This document shows positions 15,301-27,910 of a stretch of 64,000 nucleotides of DNA, piece after piece. Numbering within the stretch: the first letter of the stretch is position 1; every line of letters begins with the position of its first letter. The translations under genes were made by a program, and so were the position numbers. The stretch comes from Turbatrix aceti (taxonomy: Eukaryota; Nematoda; Chromadorea; Rhabditida; Panagrolaimidae): contig OZ017770.1 of assembly GCA_963969345.1 (NCBI GenBank), positions 8,131,246 through 8,195,245 of the forward strand, in the 5' to 3' direction. Below the pieces are notes generated by a model. The model was not told the DNA's origin. It ran no database searches and worked only from the letters and a program-made list of their open reading frames with translations.

Positions 15301-18300
15301 CCTCTCATCACCTGGCGGGAGTACGAAATCCAGGTTGCCGCGTACAATGATCGAGGTCTCGGCGTGTATAGCAAACCCATCGAAGTGACCACTCTCGAAG
15401 GAGGTTTGTTTGTTGTTGTTTTTTTGCCTTGGCATTCTGCTCTGAACGCTTACCTTTTTTTAGTTCCCATGCAACCGCCTCAAAACGTAAACATCGATGT
15501 CCTCAACTCGACTGCTATCAGGGTTGCTTTTGATCCACCGGATCAGCAGATGATCCCCGGCGTCAATCTGGGATACAAGGTGAGTTATTAGCCGTGTGGA
15601 ATTATGTTAGGACTTGCAAGCAATGATTAGAACGTGCCAACGGAAATTGTCTATTCAGGTGACGATTTTATGCCGAACTCGGGCACAGGGGCCATATGAG
15701 CTTGCATTTTTCTCATTTAGAGCTTTAATATTGTGCACTTCAACTTTTTGAAACCATAAATTGCAGATCGAGTTATGGAAAGGTCCACCGCAGTCTGGCA
15801 CGCCCTATCGAAGCATTCGCGTCTACCCCGAGCTCACTCGCATCGAAGAAATCATCGGAAATCTCGAAAAGTTTGGCCACTACAATGTGACGACGGTTTG
15901 CTTCACTTCACCGGGAGATGGTCCGTTGAGCGATGCAGTGGAAGTCGTCACGGATGAAGACGTCCCTGGACCCATCGTAAACGTCAACTTTGACCAGGTC
16001 ATGAGCAATTCGGTTGTCGTGCAGTGGGAAAAGCCTTCTGAACCCAATGGCGTGCTTTTGAGTAGGTTTTTGTCCCTAAAAAGTGTCAATAACATACAAA
16101 TTAATATTTTCAGAGTACGTCATCCGCTACTGGGAAGACCAGAACCCCAGCGAGAAGCGCACCCTCGAAGTCAATGCTGGCGATATCGAGGCAACCATCG
16201 AGGGTCTCGTACCGTCTACCAAGTACTCTATCGACATTCAGGCGGTTACGAAAGTCGGTTCCGGTCAGCGCACCGAAGCCAAGTTTGAGTCGGGTGTCCC
16301 ACCTGAGCTTCCGGGAAAACCATCTTCGCTGGCTGTCTCTGACATCGGTCCGCGTTCTGTCGTTCTCCAATTTGTCCCCGGCTTTGATGGTCACTCGTTC
16401 ATCAAGCGCTGGCACGTCGAGGCTTGCATTGGTGCGAGCACAATTTTCACGCAAATCTTCAACGTCAGTGCCCCCAAAGCCCGGTCTTTTACCGTCGAGG
16501 GCCTGAGGCCGTATACCAAGTACAAGCTCCGACTCATTGCTGAGAACGTCCGAGGACGGGGCGCGCCTTCTGAACCCACACGCGGCTTCCAAACCCGGCA
16601 AACCGATCCTGAGAATCCACCGGACAAGGTCTTTGCCGAGCCGGTATCTGACAATCAGATTTCACTCGCTTGGACTCCGCTGATGTCTTCCCACTGGAAC
16701 GGCGACTCCAGCGGTTACCTCATTCAATACCGAGCCGCCAACGCTGGAAACGAGGACGACGATTCTGCTGAATCCCTGTCCGATCTTGTTGAGTGGAAGG
16801 AAATCCGAACATCTAATCCGAAGGCTAGCGAGTTGATGCTGACGGATCTCAGGCCGTACACATCTTATCAGGTCAAGATCTTTGCCGAGAACACCTTTGG
16901 TCGCTCTGCACCATCTGAGACTGTTTTTGCCACAACCTACGAATCAGGTGAGCACATCCCTTCTATTGTTTTTGAAAAATCGTTATCAACGATCCATTTT
17001 GCGCAAAAGAATCTTTGCTAAATCAGAGAACGCAATGTTCCTGCTGCCGTTCTTTATTGACTGGTTTTCATTTGCACCACACGACCTGGAATGTCAAAAA
17101 GGACGTTGCAAAATTATGTTGAGCGTCAAATATTTATTTGTAATACGTCATAAATCAATTTTCAGTTCCTGGAGCTGCGCCGCTCAACGTGAAGGCCGAG
17201 CTGGATCGTACCAAGCGGGCGGTCACTGTCACGTGGGACGACGTCGAGGACAAGTACAAAAACGGTGCCATAGCGGGGTATACAGTCAAGATTGTCCCGG
17301 ATGAGGCCAGGCTTCGACATGCCTACTCGCGCCAGGTGGAAATCATCGGCGGCGACCAGCACCTTGCCAAGATCGACAATCTCAGACCCTTCACCGAATA
17401 CCGAGTTTTTGTCGTTGCATTTACAATCGTCGGTGAAGGACCTCAAAACTCAGATCCTCCATTGGTTATCACGTCTGAAGACATCCCAGACGAGCCGACC
17501 GGTCTGGCCTTTGGCTACGTCAGCAGCTCCGAAGTCCGGCTCAAGTGGATGCCTCCGCTCCATCCGAACGGAAAGCTTCTCGCCTACGAAGTTCGGCACT
17601 GGCGATACGGACAGGAAAGCAATGCCACGGCCGTCAAACTGCCCTACTCAATGTTTGGGTTCTCAGCTACTCAGTTGACTCCCAACACGACGTACGTCTT
17701 CGGCGTCAAGGCAGAGACGAGCGTCGGCTGGGGACCTGAAGAGATTGCCGCAGTCTTTACCAGTGAACGCAAAGTGCCTCCACCGGCACCCCCGACCCCG
17801 CTGAAGCACTCCACCAAGCAGGCCACTCCGTCTGAGATCTGGATTCAATGGCAGATGCGACGATACGATAATCGTGAGCTCAACGTCGACGATGCGCCGG
17901 TCAGATGGGTTTCGCTCCAGTACCAGAAGGCAAACGACGATGACTGGTCAAATTATCCCAACTGGATCTCGGCCAGGAAAAATGAAGCACAGCTTGGAGG
18001 GTATGTTTTTGATATTTTTCGAAATTTGCTTTTTTTGTCACTTGTTTACGCTTTTTTTGCAATCGAAATTTTTTTATTTGCACAAATAAAAAATTATTGA
18101 CTTTTGTTTTTTTTTTCAGCCTCAGCGCAAACACAGCATACCGTTTCCGCATTCGTTACACGGGCGATTCCCTGGAAAGTGTGTGGTCCCTCGAATCGGA
18201 GTGGATCAAAACACTCGAAGACGCTCCTTCCAAGCCTCCCAGCCAGCTGCAAGCCAGCCCGTACGAAGCGTCCTCTATCCTTATCCAGTTCACAGCGCCA

Positions 18301-20669
18301 CCCCAAAACCAGTGGAATTCAGATCATATCGGCTTCCGCATCTTGTACAGAACGTATCCTTCAAATGACACATTCAAGACGGAAGATATCCCTCTACCCG
18401 ATGAAATGCCCGAAAATGGACGGGTCGAACACATTATCAAAAGACTCTCCAGCTTTCATCACTATGTCGTTCAGGTACAAACATACAACAATCACGGCAA
18501 TAGTCTTCCTTCTCGACCGGTTTTTGTCTACGTGGGTTACTCAATTCCTAAACAGAAAATCAACCAACTGGTCAGCGAGCCGCTGTCGTCAACTTCTATC
18601 CGGGTACACTGGGACCCGTGGGTGGCAACTGAGGATGACGTCATATCGGGCTACAAAATCCGGTATGCCCCGATCCTCTCTTCTCTGTCTCCCGAGGTCG
18701 AGGACGAAGCCCAGCACGGTGAATCCACCGAGGAAATGGTCATTTCTGAGAAAAACGAAATCACTCTCTCGGATCTCAAAAAATTTACCGAATATCAAAT
18801 CTCAGTGACTGGGTACAATCGAGCAGGTGAAGGCCAGTCGTCATCGGTTCGGGTCCAGACCCTCGAAGACCTTCCGGGCCCGGTGGGTGATCTGGAGTTT
18901 CACGACATCATGCTGGACTCTGTCAACCTCAGCTGGACGCCTCCCGTTCAGCCGAACGGCGTCATCGTGAACTACGTGGTCCGGTACAGGACGTACAAAC
19001 TCTCAGCCGGCTACGAGAACAGCGTCTACCAGAAAACCAGTCTCAACTACTACATCGCGACCAAGCTTGAAGAAAACTCGACTTACTTCTTCACAGTCCA
19101 AGCCGAGAATTCTGCCGGCAAGGGATCCGAGGTGACGAGCAATGTTTCGATTGGCTACAACCAAGGATCACCGGAAGCCCCCTCCAAGCCGAGTTTCACC
19201 CCCGAACCGAGTTCCTTTGTGCTTTACTGGCATGACGGGGCTTCTGGGACGTTCGAAATCAGCGGACACGTCATCCAGGCTAAGAGAATCGGCGTGGCAA
19301 AGAGCTCGACCTCTGCTTTTGGTTCTCCAGCTGTTCAGCGACGCGTCAAGCGAGAAGACATCGTGGACTATCACCCCCAGCACGTTATCGGTGAATGGGT
19401 GACGATTTCGAGTGTCCTCGGGCCTGACACGGAGTATCGTATCAGCTACCGCCAACTTGAGCCAGGGAGCGTTTACGTCTTCCGCGTGTTTGCGAGAAAC
19501 TACCTCGGAATTGGCCGAGCCAGCAGCGAGTCCAACGAACTCATCGTGCCAGGTAGGATTTTTTTTCTCCAAAAATAATGTTTTACATTTTTGTTTGTTT
19601 TTTCAGAATCCATCCCGGATGACCCGTTCTACACGAGCTGGTGGTTCCTAGCCATCGTCGGCTGCGTGAGTTTCTTCGTCGTGGTCCTCTTCGTCGTCTT
19701 CCTGTGCTGCACGAACAGCGGCAAGCGCTACAAGAACGATAAGCGTCAGTCGTTTGACTCGCTCCAGCTGGCCGATGGGAACATTGCTTCCTACGAGCTT
19801 CGCCAATCCAGCAACAAGCCCATGAGACGGTCTGTCTACTTTACTTTATTTGGGTTCTTATCACTTTTTTTTTTTCAGCATTCAAGACTACCCCTCTCGG
19901 CCTGATACGCACACGTCGTGGATCTCGAACGATCAGATCAGAGGACCGGACATGAACGCTGCGTACGGATCCATTGCCAGCGGCGTCGATGCGTCCAACT
20001 CTCGCGCGAACAGCGTGTACCGCGCTCTAGCCACGGATAACATCCCACCGGCTCCTGGCGCTTACGCAGGTGCAGCACGGCAGTTTGTTCCAAATGCGAG
20101 GGCTCCTCCGTACGCAAGTCGGACTAACCTCACCGATACCGCATCTATTCACGGAAATATCGCTGAGTACAATACTGCGCATCGCGTAAGTGATAACTCA
20201 TTTCCGCCGACATCGACCGCGACTGCGGGCAGCGGATTGCCTATCTCAGGCAGCGGCGACAACTTTGCTCGCCACTATCAGGTCGCAGACGATGAAGACA
20301 TCTATCGCGCAACCTGGCGTCGTACGAAGGAGCAGACCCTGCAGCAGCAGCAGCAACAGCAAATGCGATCACCCCTGCCTCCTCCCCCGCCACCGGCGCC
20401 TCCGGTTGCCCGTTCTATCCGGGGATCGGAGATTTCGAACGACACTTCACTGTCTGGTAATTATAATTTTTTTTTCTGGGATTTGTCCTTTTACTGTTTT
20501 TTTTTCTCTTTTTTCAGACAATGACGGGTCTACAAGTCAGGTCACTGGTTTGCCTGTAAATGTGTCACTTCGTACGAATTACTTCACTCCAGGCGAACAT
20601 CGCGTATCTTCGGGATCGCATAGCACAGCCACTACCACAGCGCCAAACGGGTTTTCATCTTTTGTCTAA
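12337..20669 (+). CDS. rig-4: Sidekick-family cell adhesion receptor (Ig-FN3, RIG-4-like)
   Basis: Fifteen exons: 12337-12742, 12797-13557, 13627-13750, 13811-13990, 14038-14321, 14516-14681, 14774-15403, 15464-15579, 15767-16061, 16114-16947, 17166-18000, 18120-19552, 19607-19829, 19879-20456, 20518-20669; 2338 aa. An N-terminal signal or anchor segment (TAIALILAFVFACFSAS) is followed by about six Ig domains (aa about 55-640; motifs such as 'GVYTCLASN', 'GLYTC') and about thirteen fibronectin III domains (aa about 641-2010; repeated 'YxxxVxAxN' strands). One transmembrane helix lies at about 2031-2056. The roughly 280-aa cytoplasmic tail has a polyQ/polyP patch and ends in GFSSFV, the PDZ-binding hexapeptide typical of Sidekicks. 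Known role: homophilic neuronal adhesion at the cell surface. An in-frame stop at 12322 sits just upstream, so ATG 12337 is the first usable start in this exon. Confidence 0.95.
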
Positions 20670-21660
20670 ACTTTTGTTATCGAATATTTCGACTTCTGTT
20701 GATTGTGATTTTACATTGCCGTTTTATTCTCTTTTATTGTTTTACACAGATTGCAACAAAGATCTCTGAACTTTCATTGCCATTTACTACATAGTACAGG
20801 AACCGAGGGCGGGCGCTATGCGTTGTGACAGCTGGTGGTCATCCCGGTGGCAGCCGTGGAACCCCTCGCTTAGAGCATTTTTTTGTAAATAGTATCACAA
20901 AAAATGAGATTGTTTTTTTTGTTCGTGTCGGTTGGTGGAAGCGTCGAAAAGCGTTGTTGTTTGAGACCTTGATGGGAGCAAATTACGCGACATGCACATT
21001 GAATGACCTATTTTGGTCATGACTATGAAATCGGCCGCAATTATCGTTTTCTGCAGATTGCAATATTGTTGGACACCTGCCAACATGCCTGCGCATATGC
21101 CGTCCGGAATTCGTGGCTCGGACAATCGTTTTTTTTGTGCGCTCGCTCGCGTTTGCAAGAAAAAGCGGGTTGTTTTGTGTCCTCAACTTTTTAGAGTGTG
21201 GATCCTTGTTTTTTTCATAAATAAAAAACACTGGCTTGTTTTTGTATGCTTCTTTTCGTTAATGCAAGCATTATTTCGCTAATGCGCCATGTTGACATTT
21301 TTGTTTTTTTGAATTTACTCTTTCACGGACTTGCTATTATAATTCCAGTCCTTCTTCCGGAATTTAACAGTTCGACACCATGCGTTCGACACCATGCAAT
21401 TCTGTCTACATGCGAGTCCAAGAAAAGGGCGTGGAAAATTATGATACAAATCTCGAAACGCAAGCGCCGTGCTATATAAGGCGAAAATCAACGCAGACCG
21501 GCGCTTTGTTGTCGTGTAGCCTGTGCATCCATCCCTCACATCAACTGAGCGGGTCCTCTGCACTCGTACCCGCGCTTTTTTTTTGCAATGTTCGCGTGCT
21601 TTTTCGAGTTCGAGTCAGCCGATCACTACGCATTCTTTCACATGTGTTTTGGCTCGCAAA
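20670..21660. other. Intergenic region between sidekick and thymidine kinase
   Basis: About 1 kb of AT-rich spacer containing the 3' end of sidekick and the presumed promoter of the downstream kinase. Short open frames here lack recognisable features. No RNA gene was seen. Confidence 0.45.
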
Positions 21661-22666
21661 ATGACGATGATGATGATGCCCAGATCGGCGCTTGTAGGTT
21701 GTCTTCGTACATTTACCGCTATGACAAACTCGAGTTCTAAAGTGAGCACTTTTGGATGCCGGGTGTATACCGGCCCGATGTTCAGCGGCAAGACGTGAGT
21801 TGTTTTCTTTTCTTTTTTTATCACTGGTCAACGCAGACAGTTAACCATTCATTCCGGGGTTATCAGACTGGTCAGTCGCTGACTGATAACAGACTATTTT
21901 AGCACCTCTCTGATCAAGGACATGAATCAATATGCAAGCCATGGCCGCAGGGTGTTAGCCGTGAAGTACAAAGGCGATAACCGTTACAGCGCCAGTGAAC
22001 TCGCCACGCACAATGGTCCGGCCGAGCGGTAAGTTGTTTGATGGACAAAAAAACAGCAAGATGAATGATTGCAGACGACAGAACGTGATCCTCAAGTGCA
22101 CTACCAACCTCACAGATCTTTTGGAAATTGTTGACAACTTTGACGTGATCTGCATCGATGAAGGCCAATTTGTGAGTATCTTTCCGTTTGTTTTTTTTAC
22201 CCAGCTGTTTTTTTGCAGTACAATGACCTTCATTACTTTTTGGAAACGGTGAAACAACGATCCGAAGCTCAAGCAGAAAAAAAAGTTGAGAAACTAGTCA
22301 TCATTGCTGCCCTTGATCTCGATTACCGACGAGTGGTATGTTTTTAACAATTTTTTGACTAATAATCACATGGGAACGTTTCAGCCTTTCAAATCCACGG
22401 TTTTGGCTCACCCGTACGTGACTGAGCCCGTTCCACTGACTGCTATCTGTGGCCACTGTCAAAAGCCCGCGCTTTACACTTTTCGGACGTCGAGTGATAC
22501 CGATGTTTGTTTCTTTTCTTTTCATGTTGACCAATCTACTTCCTTTATTTTTTAGCAACAAGTCATTGGTGGATCTGAAATCTACCAACCGTTGTGCAAA
22601 TCATGCTACGATAAAGCAAGTGGGACCGGTAGCAATAAAGGAAACAATGAAAATCTTCCTCTCTGA
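21661..22666 (+). CDS. TK1: Thymidine kinase 1 (cytosolic type)
   Basis: Six exons: 21661-21794, 21903-22028, 22075-22171, 22219-22335, 22385-22504, 22556-22666; 234 aa, the usual TK1 length. It phosphorylates thymidine to dTMP with ATP in the pyrimidine salvage pathway. The P-loop 'GPMFSGKT' is at aa 38-45, the catalytic/magnesium motif is 'IDEGQF', and the lasso region has two zinc-binding pairs ('CGHC' and 'CKSC') followed by Y. The usual 'ALDGTFQRKPF' is here 'ALDLDYRRVPF', a mild divergence. The first ATG gives a Met-rich leader of about 30 aa; later in-frame ATGs (for example at M21) could also be used. An AATAAA signal follows at about 22710. Confidence 0.92.
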
Positions 22667-23396
22667 TGAGATCTCATTGATTCTTCACATCTTCACTTTT
22701 ATCATGATTTGAAATAAATTTGTTGCAATACATATATCCATAAATACTTGTTGACACGATTTGAAGTATTGTAACAGCAACGCTGATTGTATGCGTTGTA
22801 ATTGACTTCGGAAACTGTGATAAGAAACACGTCTTCAATATCCGTAGGATTCGCAACTACTTTCTCCGAGTGCTATGCCGATTTTTGTAAATGCAACTGT
22901 ATTCGACTAATCTTTTTTTCCGGCTACTCCGGAGCTTTGCTCCAGAATAGGAGCGGAGCAAGCGTTAAAAAAACAACTGACGTGGTTACACGTCACGAGC
23001 AGTCGACGCTGGGCCACAGCCAAGGCCCGGCCGAGGTTCCCTTTCTCTCTATTGCTCCGCCTCCTTCTTCGATATAGGCAGCGATACATTTTGTTACCTA
23101 ATGAAAAACGGTTCCCTCTGCCAAGCATAATGAATCAGGCATGTATCCTGCAATGTAATTTATTTACAGAAATCAATCGAATGAACTAAAAATGCACTAA
23201 TAGGCGTCGAAAATGATAATGTAACGCAACAAAAAAAAGAAAACAACAGGACAAAAATCTTGGCACGAAATGTCCGATCGGACCAGTGAGTGACGTTACT
23301 CGCGTTCACGACTTTTCTTGCGCGTTTTTTTCTCTTTCCTGCCGTCTCTTTTGGCATTCGTCAGCAGCAGTATGTCCTCAGTCGAAGCAAGATTCT
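22667..23396. other. Intergenic region
   Basis: 3' flank of the thymidine kinase and 5' flank of the DEAD-box-like gene. No coding exon, RNA gene or mobile element was recognised. Confidence 0.4.
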
Positions 23397-24718
23397 ATGC
23401 TTACCGGACGGCGTTTAGTGATGAAGCATGTCCATTCGGCCTTCGGGCGTTTCAGTCGAAGGTTTATCATGTATGTGAGATTAACTCAAAACTATTCAAT
23501 AAATTTAATTCTTTGATTTTGTTAACTAACAAGTTTGAGTAAGTTGTTTCTTTTACATTGGATATTATCTCAAGTCTCGTTTTTTAGATTGCTTTACAAA
23601 AGCAGTGTCGCCACGATTGCGAAAGAGGTAAACAAAACTGAATTAGAGTTGTTCAAAATCAGCTGCCGTAGCTTTCTGACTCTTCGGCATGGCGAAACCG
23701 ATGTTGAATTCAAGTTCTCGGGCATTGTTCCGCCTCAGCCCAGCGCCGTGCAGCTTTCTGGAAACTTCCATGACGATGGCGTCGTTAGCAACATGGCCCC
23801 TAAAATCCTTCGTGATCTCCGTCACGTTTCGCCCTTCGGGAGGCTTCCCAAAACAAGGTAATTTTTTATTTTGAAATTTTGTGCGATATTTTTTTTCTAG
23901 CGTTATTGCCAACGTCATTAGCGTGTCTCAGATTCGACGTAATGTCGAAAACTTGGGTTACATAAGGCTGACATTTCTGCAGTCGTTGCTTGTGCCTGCT
24001 CTAAACGTGCAAAAGGGTGGGTTTTTTTCAAACTTTTTTTTTGTTTTTTTTGGTCATTTTGAATCATTTTCCAGATCACGACATCGTTGTGAATACTCGT
24101 GGTGACCGCGGAGCAACTACAGGTGCCGCAATATCACTCGTTCAGCACGTAGTCTACTTCAAATCGTCGTCAGTTCGGAGTAACAAGATTTCGCCTTTTG
24201 TCATCGTGGTGTCAGAGAATCCGGAATCTGTGAATCAAATCTTCCAACGGATTTCTCGGAATACAACGTGCGTCGTTCGTTTGGTCAATTGCGACGACGC
24301 TGAATCCGAACTTGAAGAATGCCGAGGCACCTGCGATATCCTTATTGCGAATTCGTCTATTTCCGTGGTTTTGACCACCACGGGCGTAGTAAGTGTTTTC
24401 ACGCTTTCGTTTTTTTTTACAATTTTGTAAAATATTTTAGATTGACCTTTCTTCACTGCGGTTCGCTGTTTGCGATACATTTGATCTCTCTGTCAGGGCC
24501 CAATACATCGGTGGCATGGTTCACTTGCTTCAAAAATTTAGTGTAGGTTTTTATAAAAAAAAAAGACGTAATCAACTGAGCGTATTATTTTTCAGACCTC
24601 TGGCTGTCATCTCATTCTGATTTCGAGGAAACTGGCAGACGAGCAGCGAGAGGTTCTCAGTGCAATTCTGCGACCTCATACGATTGAGATCAGAGACTCC
24701 CAACACGACGATGTCTGA
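23397..24718 (+). CDS. Degenerate single-RecA DEAD-box-like protein (predicted pseudo-helicase)
   Basis: Six exons: 23397-23470, 23588-23857, 23901-24016, 24075-24388, 24441-24542, 24596-24718; 332 aa. From about aa 120 the chain follows the N-terminal RecA domain of DEAD-box helicases motif by motif. A Q-motif-like 'LGYIRLTFLQ' is followed by Walker A as 'RGDRGATTG' (helicase AxxGxGKT; the Lys position is A167), a motif Ia region, a GG/Ib-like region with 'CDILIANS' where 'VATPGR' is expected, Walker B/DEAD as 'CDTFD' (269-273), and motif III SAT as 'SRK' (302-304). No second RecA domain follows; the protein stops about 25 aa later. The N-terminus (MLTGRRLVMKHVHSAFGRFSRRF) is Arg-rich, acid-free and resembles a mitochondrial presequence. 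ATP hydrolysis is not expected. The function is unknown; an RNA-binding or scaffold role is only inference. The start was chosen because only this frame joins exon 2 in phase. Confidence 0.72.
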
Positions 24719-25694
24719 TTTCTACTGCTGAAATCTTTTTGTCTTTTACGCCATGAATGTTGTTGTTACGAATTTTTTAATGTTTTTTCGGTTTGAATAA
24801 AAAAAATTTTAATCTATTTTCTTTTTATTGCTCAAAAACAGTTTTATTCTTTTTTTTTATTTAGTTTAAAACCATTTTGAAGACCTGTAGCGAGCTCTTG
24901 TTCTTGTTCTGTTGTCAATGATGATCCTGAAATTGAGGATGTCAACGATAAGCTTGTTTCCAGCTATGCCGACAACTTGAACGGAAGCAGGCGTTTGAGC
25001 ATGTATGTAGTCAACGATTTTTTTAAAAGCGGGCATCGATCATTTGGCGGAGAGCCCAAGAAAGAGTGCCCGCTTGTTTTTTTTTACAGTGACAGAATGA
25101 TCGTGCAGACATATTGATTATTCAAATGCTGATTATTCGAATGCAGCAAATTTTTTTATGATGTGTTTTTCAGTCTGTTTGATGGCGATGCGTAATAAGC
25201 GTGGAAATTTTTGACGGTATATAAATTTCAGGAGCGTTGATTTCACTTGTGATTTTGGTTTTTAGGAAGCCTGCCGCTCTAATTGAGTTGGCTTTGCGGA
25301 TGTGTCGCGGATTAAAAAAATCGTCAGCGGTAATAGACGGCGATCGTGTAATGTTGCTTTTTTTAAAGTAATTAAATTTTGTTGGTGACGCGTAAAAATA
25401 TTACGAAACCAACAGAAGCCAAAACAATAGGCGGACATTCAGGTATTCGCAGTAAGTTTTCCATTTTTTTAATACAATTAATTATTTTTTTATTTACACA
25501 ACTTTTAAAAGTAATACAGCTTTGCAACAGAACATATAATATTACCGTATTAATGTTGGCATAAGAAATCGCAGCCATGGGTTTTGTTTGTAGTCAAACG
25601 TCATTGATCGTGTCTTGATCTGCGATAGATTGGGACAAAACATGAATGAGCATAGGCTTTGAGCCTGATCTGATTATATGCCGTAGAGTGTTGT
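24719..25694. other. Intergenic region between convergent genes
   Basis: Spacer between the 3' ends of the pseudo-helicase (+) and the PLD-like gene (-). An AATAAA-type signal is present at about 24797. No other gene was recognised, although the sequence is moderately complex around 24880-25080. Confidence 0.4.
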
Positions 25695-27608
25695 TCAAGC
25701 GAACAATGATTTATCTTTTTCGCCTTCACAAAAGTCGCCCGTGTGAGATTTGATGCATTGGTTGATGTAGTCGTCGATGGAATGTGTGTACGCGCTGTTC
25801 CAGTCTCGAATGAAGATTTCCTGCATCGTTCGAATCAGAGGTTGGTTATCGTTGGAGCGCTGCTTGATGACGGCAGCCACACCGGTGCCTTTGCTTTCAA
25901 AATAATCTCCTGACCAGTTTGATGTTCCTGAAAGCAGGCAGAGCGTTCATTAATTGCTCGAAGAAACGGATGGTTGTCCGTTGTCCTCACCTATCATGGT
26001 CGCTCTATCAGTGACCATAAATTTGTTGTGTGTCCGACGCTCACGCCTCATGACGACGTCTGCATCGCTGGATGTCGGTACTTTGAACACCCGCTAAAAA
26101 AACAAAGTTACTAACAACATGTTGTCAAAAATATTATATTTTGCTTACAGCTTCAAATTTGGCATTCGGAATCGCGTTTTTCAGCGAGTCGAGTGACTTT
26201 AAGAAGTTTAATCCCATTTCGGGGTAGTGCAGTGCTGCAACAAGAAGTTTGACGTCAACGCCTCGAATTATCGCCGATCTGATAGCATTGTCGATTGGAG
26301 CCCAGAATCTAAAATTAGCCATTACTACCGGAAGCTCAACATTTTTTCAATGCTCACTCTTTTGTCTTTGAGTAGATAAACATCGGAAAATAATCCATGA
26401 CATGAACGTACAGAACTTTCTCTGACAGCTCAATTTCGTGGATCAAAGCATCGAGATCCCAGGTAGCTTCGTCTGACTTTGGAGACGTCGCGAGGTAAAC
26501 TTCAGTTCTGGCTTTGTCGTTGTTGAAGACCAGTGGGTTTTCCATGTTATACTTGAGTGGTCTGGACCTTCTACGAACTTCTCGAAGCTGCTCGGCGTTT
26601 TTGACGTTGGCTAGTCTCCAGTAGAATTGGAAAATATTTGTAAGGTCATCGCTGAGACAGGAGCAGTCGGTCACAAAAACGCCTAATTCCATTTTTTGGT
26701 TCAGTGATCTCCAATCCAGATTTGCAGAGCCCAGATAAAAGTCCCGAGAATCGGCAATGAGAAACTTAGAATGCATAGTACCCGAGCCAAAGAGATTTTG
26801 CATGTTGAGTGTCTTTCTCACAAGCGCTCCTAAAAAAATAAATGTTTGTCATATCGGGTTTACAAGTAGTTTTTTTTTACTTGCCTCTCCTGTGAAGGCT
26901 TCTCCCGTCTTCGTTATCTCCCTTGTCCTTGGATTTCCCGTTTTCCACCATGCGAATAGAAATTTTACGGTCGATGCCGGCGTCTTCTATGGCATCAAAT
27001 ATCACCTCGCCCTGGAACAACACAACTGCATGAAAAAAAGGTGAAAGACAATGAGTATGCTCACATCAAGAGAATAAGATTGATTTTTGTTGCCAAAAAC
27101 ATGCTTGCCCCGAAGGGAAGATTTGTACGCCGCAATCGCGATCGCACTATGAGCACCCGTGATCAAATCCAGCCAGGCCTGAGCCGTTGACCGGGGAATA
27201 AAACCGTCAAAAGTTAAATTTTGGGGTATGCTTTCGACAATTTCAATCCTAAAAAATCATCCAAATTGTAAAAAAAGAAGTGGATCGGCAGGATACAAAA
27301 ACGCACGAGCAAGAATGGTAACAACTTCGTGAGTTTGCTACATTTGCCGTTATCAAAGATTCAGGAACAGGATGACTGCTGCTGTGCTGGAACGACGGCA
27401 TCGAAGCCGTTTTGACAAAGTTGACTGCTACTGACGCACGCGGTAAAAGCCATGCAAACGTGAAAAGTACCGCAAAGCAAGCGATAAGAGCTGCCGTCGA
27501 TTTTAGACCGAGAATACGGGAACATGATCTAACTGTCGACGCGTAAAAATGCTCCATTCTTTTCAGAAGTCTGTTGAATTGCCGCTTAGACGCACCTTCC
27601 ATTTTCAT
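25695..27608 (-). CDS. Phospholipase D3/D4-like membrane protein with two HKD motifs
   Basis: Seven exons: 27608-27307, 27248-27065, 27011-26885, 26829-26358, 26308-26149, 26093-25991, 25927-25695; 526 aa. A type II architecture is seen: a basic cytoplasmic N-terminus, then a membrane anchor at about aa 38-56 (TAALIACFAVLFTFAWLL). 'CSIEIVESIP' and 'FYLGSANLDWRSL' closely follow vertebrate PLD3. HKD1 is 'HSKFLIAD' (H at about 224) and HKD2 is 'HNKFMVTD' (H437) with 'IGTSNWSGDYF'. Mammalian PLD3/PLD4 are endolysosomal 5'-3' single-strand exonucleases; both catalytic motifs are intact here, so activity is likely. Intron 3 appears to use a GC donor (GCAAGT at 26884). Confidence 0.92.
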
Positions 27609-27910
27609 GCGAATGAGCTACCTATCTTGTACGGTTGGGTATTTATGCAAGCTACCAAGACGGATGTTTAACGTCAGAGGTTGCTGATAACGCAATCATG
27701 CGATGTGAGACGCATAAAATTGCCATCGTGTTGTCGCAAGCTTTGAACAAGGCTTATCAGAAGCCATATTGATTGCTCACGTGTCTGCTTAAAAAAACAG
27801 AGGGCAAAGTAGTGTGTGCAGCAGCCAAAAGAAGATCTTTATTCTAGCAGACGACCAACAATCGAATAATCAACAAAAACTAACAACTAGACAACAAAAA
27901 CCTAGTCAAC

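Noticed and set aside
23372..23470. Alternative start of the DEAD-box-like gene at ATG 23372
   Set aside because: It joins exon 2 in the wrong phase and meets a stop within a few codons; ATG 23397 gives a continuous frame.
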